A program made the position numbers and the translations under genes. A model generated the notes under the pieces. It made no database searches. It saw nothing but the letters and a program-made list of their open reading frames with translations, and had not been told where the DNA came from. From the NCBI RefSeq assembly GCF_011753055.1, contig NZ_VWWJ01000027.1:1-64000 (forward strand): 64,000 nt of DNA, read 5' to 3'. Numbering within the stretch: position 1 is the stretch's first letter; the number at the start of each line of letters is the position of its first letter. The DNA is from Burkholderia sp. Ax-1719 (lineage in GTDB: Bacteria > Pseudomonadota > Gammaproteobacteria > Burkholderiales > Burkholderiaceae). Shown here one piece after another: positions 52,982 through 62,500 of this stretch.

Positions 52982-53341
52982 TCAATGAGTGTCGTGTGCC
53001 TGAGAAGTGTCACCAGACGCAGGAACCTTGTAGGTAAGTTCAAAGCCAGCCCCACGGACAATAGCGCGTGCTTCTTTGAAAAAGTCCAATACCCGGGGAG
53101 AAAGGTCGTACTTCGAGTAAATTTCGATGACGAATTTGCAATCTCTCGTATTGGGATTGTTTTCGTAAACCTGTCCACTTTCCAGATAGACCAGATATGT
53201 GTTGATCTTGCTTTGAAGCAATTCAAGATGAACCTGTTCCTCCTGATCCCATTCCAGATGATCGGATATTCCCAAACAAGTGATGCCGTTGGGTGCGTCG
53301 ATGCCGATCACATCAACAACGTATGTGTCTTGGATGGACAT
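52982..53341 (-). CDS. DUF6572-family protein in the cdiO position
   Basis: The 119-residue soluble protein matches DUF6572: VVDVIGIDAPNG, ISDHLEWDQEEQVHLELLQSKIN and YLVYLESGQVYE are the family's recurring segments. There is no signal peptide or lipobox, so it is not a BcpO-type lipoprotein. ATG 53341 gives the usual MSIxDT start; ATG 53350, overlapping the immunity gene stop as TGATG, is an alternative that would couple translation. DUF6572 genes are seen beside polymorphic toxins, so a second immunity protein, an orphan immunity, or an accessory is inferred. The base composition is AT-richer than flanking genes. Confidence 0.75.
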   Translation of the reverse strand: MSIQDTYVVDVIGIDAPNGITCLGISDHLEWDQEEQVHLELLQSKINTYLVYLESGQVYENNPNTRDCKFVIEIYSKYDLSPRVLDFFKEARAIVRGAGFELTYKVPASGDTSQAHDTH

Positions 53342-53349
53342 TCTCCACA

Positions 53350-53580
53350 TCAACTACTCATACCCATCATTTTTCCTGCAGCTAGCAACGATTCTGGATG
53401 GGCAATCTGTAATTTATCAAGAACGCACGTCAGCAGTTCATAGGCCACGCCATACTCGCCGAAGTCAATGTATTCCGCTACGTCGTTGCGGTCACGTTCG
53501 GAGATTTCGCTCCCAGTCTGTTCAAGAGATTCGCGCATCAGTCGCTCAATCTCGCCATAAGGCTCTTGCTGCATAGTCAT
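53350..53580 (-). CDS. cdiI: MafI-family immunity protein (CdiI)
   Basis: The 76-residue acidic helical protein contains NDVAEYIDFGEYGVAYELLTCVLD, the core of the MafI/CdiI_4 immunity family, and ends GKMMGMSS. MafI proteins neutralise EndoU-type toxins of neisserial MafB and of CdiA. Its ATG overlaps the cdiA stop by 4 bp (ATGA), so toxin and antidote are co-translated in order. It should bind the CdiA C-terminal RNase domain in the cytosol of the producer and its siblings. Confidence 0.85.
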   Translation of the reverse strand: MTMQQEPYGEIERLMRESLEQTGSEISERDRNDVAEYIDFGEYGVAYELLTCVLDKLQIAHPESLLAAGKMMGMSS

Positions 53581-56500
53581 TTAGGATTTCTCGGGACATT
53601 TGTTGGGAATGCCGTGACGATCCCGCCACCCTTGCTAGCCGGTTCGATTACGACACGAATGTCGATACCATCCCGAGTACCATTCTTAACTATTCTGCCG
53701 TTAGCTTGAACAGTTTCAGCAATGGTCGGGTCAGTGGCGATATCCGAGACTGCGTCCATAATCTTCGAGGCTGGCCAATTCTCCGGGAACACGGACTTAC
53801 CGGGGCCGCCTGGCCATTGATGGCCTCCGCCGGTTGCATCTCCGGTAAGTATATGAGTCGTTCTATCAGGCGATGCCAGATTAACATCGCCCGAAGCACT
53901 GCCACCGGCTTCGCTATCGTTGTTCCCGCTATTCAACGTCGCGTTGCCCGGGGCGTAACCTGCGGTTCCCGACGTCGCTGCCGGTACCACCGTACACACC
54001 GGCGGCACACACACCGCTACCGGAACCGCTGAACCACCCGTTGCCGGCGGCTTCGAGCTCCCGCCCGGACCGTTCAGGTCATCCGGACTTAAATACGGAC
54101 CCTGCGGCCCGTTTGCGTTCACCAGCGCCGCGAACTGGTTCGCCAGATTTTCCGCGCCACGTCCTGCGCTCGCAAGCTGACCACCGATCCAGTCCAGAAC
54201 CTGGCTACCCGTACCGCCCTTGCCATCGCCGTTGCCAGTGCTCCGGTTGTACAAGTCTACGTTGGCCGCGGTGAACGCACCCGTGCTGCCGCCAACCAGT
54301 GCGCCACCCGCACCCGCGAGCACGTTCGCCATGATGTTACCCGCAAGCATCGAGCCTGTTTCGCCGCCGATTCCATCGGCCAGGCTGTTCAGCTTCCCGG
54401 CAAACGCCGACGCAATGCCCCCGCCCGCCGCGCTTTGCGCCGCGCTTCCAATGCTTCCACCGCCAAGGCCCGCCACCAGCGCACCACCGGCGATGTGCAG
54501 GGCAGTGCGGTCCAGGCCACCCTCGGCCCACGCCGCATCCCCCGTTTCCTTCTGCTTCATGTCGGCGTATTCGCCGATTCCCTGCGCCACCGTCTGGCCC
54601 GCCGCACTGGCCGCCCCCATCATTTCCGACTGCCTGTCCAGCAGATCATTCACATCCGGCGTTTTCGTGACCGTGCCGTTCGTGTTCGTCGTGTCGCGAC
54701 TCAGGTTCGCCACGTCCTGCGTCTCGTGGGCCGTGTCGTTGATCGTGATGGTGCCCGCGCTCACCGCGCTGCGCGTCGTGCCGTTTTCATTACCGCTGTC
54801 GTGCTGGCCCATCATCGGCGTGACGCCGCCCGAGCCGCTCACCGACGCCGGACCCACTGCCTTGTCCGGCGCTCCCATCGCACCGCCTGCGCTGAAGCCG
54901 CTGCTCGAGGCGCTGAAATCGCTGTGATTCTGGATATCGGAGAAGCTGAGCGTGCCGGTAGTGAGGCTGCTTTTCTCCGCATCCGCCGTGCTGGAGATCA
55001 CCGCGCCCATCAGGCCCGTGTTCCCCTTCACATTGATATCGAACCCACCGTCGCCCGCATTGATTCCGGCCTGCTCTGTGACGTTGGCGTAGTTGCCATG
55101 TCCGTCTCCATGCTGTGTGCTGAAGCTTGCTCCACCTCCACCCTGGCTGATGCTGAAGCCACCACCAGAACTTTGTTGATGAGCATTACTTTGTGTGGTG
55201 TCCTGCACGCTCGTGATGTTCAGGTTGCCGCCCACGTCGGCCGCGATCTGCTTGCCGTTGATCTGCGAGCCGATGATGTTGGTATCGCCGCCCGATATCA
55301 CCGTGACGCTGTTCGCGCCGTTCACATGCGAAGCGTTCTGGATCGACGCGTCGCTGTTCGCATCGCCGTGAGCGTTCGACATCGCAGCAGAGACGCCAAA
55401 GCCGCCGCCCGTGGTGTACTGCACGCCGATACTTGCACTGCTCGAACTGTTCGAGCTACGCGTCGAATCCGTGTCGGTCGTGTTGATGACGTTGACCTGA
55501 TTCTTTGCCGCCAGAATGACATCGTTCGCGCTGACGTTCGACCCGGCGATAGTCACATCGCCATTGGTCGCGACGAATCCCGCCGTGCCGCCTGCCTGCA
55601 CACTGGAGCCGCGTTGCATCGTCTGGTCTTCAGACGACTGGCTTTCGCTCTTGCTCGATCCAATGCTGACCTTGACGCCGATATCCGGCGTGCCGTCCTT
55701 CGTCATGCCAGCCTTGGTGAAGGCCGCCAGACCAATATCGCCCGCAGCAGCAATACTGTGCAGCGCTGCCGCGCGGTCGTTGCCGGTGCGGGTCGAATTC
55801 TTCGCCGCCTGACTTTCCGAATACGCGTTATTGATCGCATCGCCTACCGAACCGGCCAGGCCAATTGTGAGTCCGCTGCTGCTGGTCTTCTGCGTCTGCG
55901 CCTGGTGCGACGTATCGGTTACTGCGTCGATGATGACGTTCGCCGCCGTACCCGCGAGGTTTTTGCCCGCGACAAGGTCGCTGCCGGTAACGTGCAGGGT
56001 ATTGCCCGCGTTGATCGACAGGTCGCCATTCAGCGATCCGACCGTGCTTGCGTTGTTCGTGACGCTCGATGCTTCATTCGTCGTCGCGAGCTTGTTCGTG
56101 CCGACCGTCACTGACAGGCCGGCCGTCCCCAGGCCCGTGCTTTTCTCCTGGTAGCTGCTCGACGACTGCATGGTGTCCTGCGTCGTCGTGATATTCACGC
56201 CATGCGCAGCATTCAGCGCGACATCGTTCGTGCCGACGATCGTGCTGCCCGCGACGTTGATATCCTTGCCGCTGCTGATCGCCACGCCGTCCGCCGAAAC
56301 CATGCTGCCTTGCGCGAGCGTCGCGGTGCTGTTGCTCGAACTCGCGACTTCCTTGCCGCTCACGACGTTGCTGTGCTTGTGCTGTTCCTGTTCGTTGTCG
56401 ACGTGCGTTTCGGTCGCTGCGCCGATGTTGACGTTACCTGCTGCCGCGAGCGTCGCCGTTCCCTTGTCGAGACTGATTGCGCTGCCCGTGACATTGATGT

Positions 56501-59500
56501 CCTTGCCCGATGCTACGGTCAGCGAATTGCCCGCATTGAGCGTGGTTGCAGTCAGCGTATCGTCCGAGCGGTGCGACGACTCCGAGTAACTGCCGTGTCC
56601 GTCGCTACCCGAACTGTTGCTATCGACCGTTGACGTGGACTTGGCCGCCTGAAGGTTCACGTTGCCGTTTGCCGCCAGTGTGCCGCCGCCCGCGAGATTG
56701 ATGTTCGCGCCGGTCGCCGTCAGGTCGCCGCCGACGCCAATCGCCGACACGCCGCCGACCTTGATCGAACTGCCCGTCGTCTGGTTGAGGTCGGTATTCG
56801 ACACGCCGTTCGCGCGCTCGACGATCTTGTGTTCGCCGGTCTGCACCGAGCCAATGTCGTAGTTGCCGCCGACCGACATGCCGAGACTGCCGCCGACGTT
56901 CAGGTTGCCCGCGTTCTGCTCGACATTGCCGCCCGTGACAATCACGGCGTTGCCCGCCACGTTCAGGTTCGCGATGGGGCCAAGCGTCGTCGTGGTGCGC
57001 GTCGCGCCAGTCGCGCTGACCTGGTCAACGGTCTTGACTGTCGTGTTCAGCAGCAGGTCGCCGCCCGCATTCAGCGCGAGACTGCCCGCATTCACGGTCG
57101 CCGAAGTCAGGTCGACATTCCCCGCGGTTGTCAGCGACATGAGGCCGCCGCTTTGCAGCGAGCCGAACGCGTTATTGATCTGCGCCCCCTGGATCGACAT
57201 CGTGTTTGCAGCCTGCACGGTGCCGCCATTCGTGAAGGTCTGCGCGTTCTGGATGTCGATGTCGGTTGCCGCAATCAGCGGGCCGTTCATGTTCTGCTGG
57301 CTGGCCTTGGCGAGATAGACGACCGGCACGAGTACCTGCTGACCGTTGACGGTTTTGGTCTGCATGATGATGACGTTGCTCGTGAGTGCCGCGACCTGTT
57401 CAGGCGACAGGCTCATGCCAAGCGGCAGGTCAAGCGACTTCGACAGCGACGCGCCTGCTGCAAGCAGCGATTCGTACATGCCCTGAAGATCGGTGTACGG
57501 CCCAAGCACCACCTTGCCTGTGAGTGACGTAATCTGGTTGCGCACAAGCTGCTGCTCGTAGAACCCGTCACCCAGGCGCTTCTCCGTCGTCTGCGGATTC
57601 AGGCCAAGCTGTTGCAGGTAGTAGTCGCTCGAAATGAACGTCTTCGCGTTCGTGAATGCCGGGTTCGATTCGATGAGGTACGTTGCGCCCGGTGCGGTGG
57701 CGGGGCTGAACAGGCCGCCTGGCGGTATCGACAGGTTTTGCAGCACGTTCTGCGCCGTGGCGCTCGCGATGGTCGGGTCGACCATGCCGCCGCCGCCCTT
57801 GACCGACGCCGCGCCTGATTTCCCACCGCTCGCGCTGCCTTGCGCGGCCGACGCGCTACCGGCGTCCGCGCCACTCGCATTGCCGCTCACGCCGTTGATG
57901 TTCACGCCAGACATGGCCTGACCAGGCGCGAGATTCAGCGAAGGCACGCCCGCATTGCCCGCCGTGTTGTCGATGCTGATTCCGTTGCCCGACAGCGTGC
58001 CGCCCGCGACAAAACTCGACTCATACGAGGGCAGCGCATAGTTGCGGATATCGGCGGGCGCGGCCTGCGTATAGCCGCCAGGATTGTTGCCGATGAACGG
58101 CGCGTTGCCGAACGGCAGCGTCCAGTCCGCGATGCTGTGGTCGTAATTCGTGTAGTGGTAATAGCCCGAGTACGTGACCTGCACGCCAGGCGCGGCCTGG
58201 CCTTGCCAGCTATTCTGGTCGAGCGTCTGGGGAGCAGCGATATTGCCGACCGCCGCGACCGCGCTCCAGTAATTCTGGAACGTGCCGACATTCAACGCAT
58301 CGAGATTGCCGCCTGAGACGATCTGCGCCTGAGGGCTGATACCTGCAATCAGGTTCGCGAGCGCGACGCCCGTGTAGATCGTGTACTGATAGCCGCTGTT
58401 CCACTGGCCGCCGTGCGGCGGAATGGTATAGGCGCCGCCGATGGCGTTCGGATCGCCCTGGGTCGTCCAGCCGACGTAGGGATGCCCCTCGGAGCACGCA
58501 TTCATGTCCAGCGCCGTGCAGCCCGACAGGCTGATTCCAAGCTGTGCAAGCAGGTCAGGATCGACGGACTGGTTCAGGCCCGTCGTCGTCATCGTCGTGC
58601 GCGTGTTCGTGACCTGGCCGGCGTGCAGTTCCATGTCGCCGGCCGATTCAATCAGGCCCGACTGGTTGCGGATCAGGTTCGCATTCGTGTAGTTGCCGCT
58701 CGCATCCTTGCCGCCTGCGAGTACGACCTTGCCGAGACCGTAAATCGCCGTGGTCGCCTGCGTATCGGTCGCCGTCGTGTCGTCGCGGTTCTCGATGTCG
58801 TTCGACAGCAGTTCGAGCGTGCCGTTACTGTCCGTCGCGCCAATGAGCGCGGTCGGCCCGGTGTTCGTCAGCGACTGCGTCGCATTGAGCGAGACGCTGC
58901 CGCCGACCATCGTCCCGGTGTTTTCCAGCGTGGTCGACTGCGTCGAGAGCGTGCCGCCCGCCATCATCACGCCGTTGTTCTGGACATCGGCCGCGTTGAT
59001 GTTCAGGTTGTTCGCGGCCTCGACGAGCGCGTTATTGCTGAATGTACCCGGCAGGGTAAAGGACAGGTCATGACCCGCGTTGAACTGGACATCCGGCGTC
59101 GGCGCAAAATCGCCCTGAACGCTGACCGCGACATCGTTGGCCGCGCTGTAACTACCGCCGCCCGTGAGGGTCGCGGCATTCACGTCAAGGTCGTGCGCCG
59201 CGCCAATCTGGCCGTTCGCATTGGTGACCGTGCCCGTCGTCGTGATCGCGACATCGCCGTTCGAACCGGCGAAGCTGCCAATCTGGCCGCCGCTGTTGTC
59301 GACGGTATCGCCGTGCACCGTGACGCTTGCGCCGCTGATCTGGCCGTTCTGCGTGTTCGAGAGCGCCGACGTATCGACCTTGACCGCGCCGTTGCCCGTG
59401 ATAACGCCGCCGCTGTTGACCGTCTGGCTGCCGCCTTGCACGGTCGTATCGCCCGTGCCGAGATTGCCGACGAGGCCGTTCGTGTTGTCGACTGAAGCGG

Positions 59501-62500
59501 CCTGAACCGCGAGCGTGCCTGTGTCGCCGGTCGTGCCCGTGCCGGACTGGATTTGCCCGTTCGTGTTCGAGAGCGTGCCGCCGCTCGCGAGCGACAGCGA
59601 CGAGAGCGAACGAACCGACCCTTGCGTGTTGTTCAGGTCGCCCGCGATGTTCGCCGCGATCCGGCCTTGCGCGGCGAGCACGCCGTTCGCGTTGTTCAGG
59701 CTCGCTGCGCGTGCCGCGATCTGGCCAGCCGCGATGATCTTGCCGCCGACATTTGAAATCGTGCCCGAGCCGTAGCCGGGTGCAATCGTCAGCGTGCCCG
59801 TGCCGGCGTCGATGATCGAGCCGTCATCGTTGTTCAATGCGCCTGGCGCGAGCGTGAAATCCGTGCTGTTGGTTTGCAGCGTGCCGCCGTTCGAATTGTC
59901 GAACGTGCCACTGACGCTGAAGCCCATCGACGACGTGCCATATTGCGTGATCGAGCCGCCACGGTTCAGCAGGTCTGTCGCGGTCAGGGCGAGCTGGTTC
60001 GCCTCAATATCGCCGCCGCTGTTGTCGAGCGTCGCGCCCGTCGTCAGCGTGAGGTCAGGCGCGACAATCGAGCCGCCGTTATTGGTCAGCGATCCCGTGC
60101 TGATTGTCTCGCTCGTGGCCGCACCGATCTGGCCGCCGTCGTTGTTCAGCGAGCCGCTGGAAATGCCCGTGTCCGTGTTCGACAGCAGTTTGCCGTTCCC
60201 GTTGTCCAGCGCGCCGCTGACATTCGCCGTTAGCCCCTTCTGACCGGAAACTGAACCCGCTGTATTGTTGAGCGAACCGCCCTGAAGCGCGACCTTGCCA
60301 TTACTGACAATCGTACCGGCCGCGTTCGATATCGACCCCGAGCCGTTGCCGGCGTCAACCGTCACGTTGCCCGTCCCCGCGTGCGTAATCGTGCCGCCGT
60401 CGTTGTCGAGCGAGCCAGGGGCAAGCGTCAGGTCGGTACTACTCGTCTGGAATGTGCCGCCGTCCGAATTGTCGAACGCGCCGCTCACATTGAAGCCCAT
60501 CGCCGTTGCGCCATACTGCGTGATGGAACCGCCGCGATTCGTGAGGTTGGCGGCCGTCAGCGAAAGCTGATTGGCTTCAATATCGCCGCCGCTGTTGTCC
60601 AGCGTCGTACCGGTCAGCGTGAGATTCGGCGCGACAATCGTGCCGCCGTTATTGAACAGCGAACCTGTGCTGATTGCCTCCTTCGTGCCTGCACCAATCT
60701 GGCCGCTGGTGTTGTTGAGCGTGCCGCTTGTGAGACTGGTATCCGTGTTCGAAAGCAGCTTGCCGTTGGTGTTGTCGAGCGTGCCGCCAATCGCTGCGTT
60801 CAAGCCGCTTTGCGCCGCGATCGAACCACCCGTGTTGTTGAGCGCGCCGCCCTGAAGGGCGATCTGCCCGTTACCGGCAATCTTCCCGCCGACATTCGAT
60901 ACCGTGCCGGAACCGTTGCCCGCGTTGATCGACAGATTGCCGGTTCCCGCGTGCGTGATGGTGCCGCCGTCGTTATCGAGCGTGGCCGGAGCAATCGTCA
61001 GGTCGGTGCTGTTGGTCTGGAGCGTGCCGCCCGCCGAATTGTCGAGCGTGCCGGTCACGTCGAGCGTCGTCGCACCGGTTCCGGTCTGCGTGATCGTGCC
61101 GCCATGGTTCACCAGATTCGCCGCGTGAAGCGTGAACTGGTTCGCGCTCACCGCGCCGCCGCTGTTATCGAACGTCGCCGCAGAAAGCACGAGCGAACGC
61201 GCCGCGCCGAACTGGCCCGCGTTTGAGAGCGTCGTCCCGGCTGAAAGCGTCATGTCCGCATCCGTTGCGAACGTGCCGCTGTTGAACAGGGTCTGCACGG
61301 CCGACGCAATCAGACTCTGGACCGCCGTTATAGAACCCGCGTTAGCGATCTGTCCCGCACGCACGCTGACCGCGCCATTGCCGCCGATACTGCCGCCCGC
61401 GCCGTTGTTGAGCATGCCGCTCGACGAGATAGAAACGCCGTCTGCGTTCAGCGAGGCGACGGTGCCGCCCGAGTTGTCGAGCGAACCACTCGATGAGGCG
61501 AGCGCGCCCGCGGCCTGCATCGTGCCGCCCTGATTGTTCGTCGCACCCGTGACGTTTTCGGTCAGCGTGCTACCCGAGACGATCTGCCCGCCGCGATTCG
61601 AGAGTGCGCCCGCCGCGATGGTCTGCGCGCCGCCTGACGACATCGCGCCGTTGTCGTTCGTGAGCGTGCCGCTCGCGCGCGCGTCGAGCGTACCGCCCGC
61701 GGTCGTGGTTGTGCTCGACAGGTTCAGATCGCCGGCGCTCGCTGTGAGCGCAAGCGCGCCGTTAGCGGAGTTGGTCGCGCCCGCGAGATTGACCGACGCG
61801 CCGCTGATGCCCGCATTGCCGCCCGCGACATTGCGACCGGTCGCCGTGACCGCGCCCGATGCGCTCACGCTCAGGTCGCCCGACTGCGCAAGCGATCCAT
61901 CATTGTTCACGCCGGCAGCGAACGTGCCGGTCGAACTCACAGAAGCAGCGCTTGCCGTCGTGTTCTGTTGCGCGGCAACCAGGCCGCTGTTCGTCAGCGC
62001 ACCCGATGCGCTCAGGCTGACGCTCTGCTGCGCGTAGGTTGTGCCGCTGTTGTCGATGCCGCCCGTTGCATTCGCAACGATATTGCCGCTTGCGTTTGCC
62101 TGGCCTGCCAGCACCAGTTTGCCCGCCGAAGTCAGCACGAGGTCGCCGGATTGCGCTGCCGTGACTCCCTTGAGCGACACACCAACGCCCGCCTCCGTGC
62201 CAACAAGCACGATGCGATTGGCGTACATGCTGCCGAGACTGCTGACGTCAATCGAGACCCCAGGCCCTGCGCCGTCGCCCGCAATCAGCGTGGCGTTGAG
62301 CGTGTTGTATTCGACGCTATTCGCACCGGTCACGACCTTGAGGTTCCTCGCGTAGACCGCCGCATTGGCCTGCACGGCGCGCGCCAGCAGATCGACCTGA
62401 TCCACGCCCGACGCGTTCAGGCCCGCGCCAGTGATCGCGATGTTGCCGCCAGTGACATTAAATCCCGACACGGAGCCATCCGTCGCGTAATTCGGCGTGC

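Noticed and set aside
54246..54263. VENN junction of E. coli-type CdiA
   Set aside because: No VENN motif is present; the junction reads NVDLYN, close to the Burkholderia Nx(E/Q)LYN form.
54435..56114. 559-codon + strand frame and many others opposite cdiA
   Set aside because: All are shadows of the repetitive cdiA frame, with Arg/Ala/Val-rich translations lacking ribosome sites or family matches.
59808..61100. CRISPR array suggested by regular repeats
   Set aside because: Repeat spacing is 570 bp and in frame within a coding gene; there are no short identical repeats with unique spacers and no cas genes.
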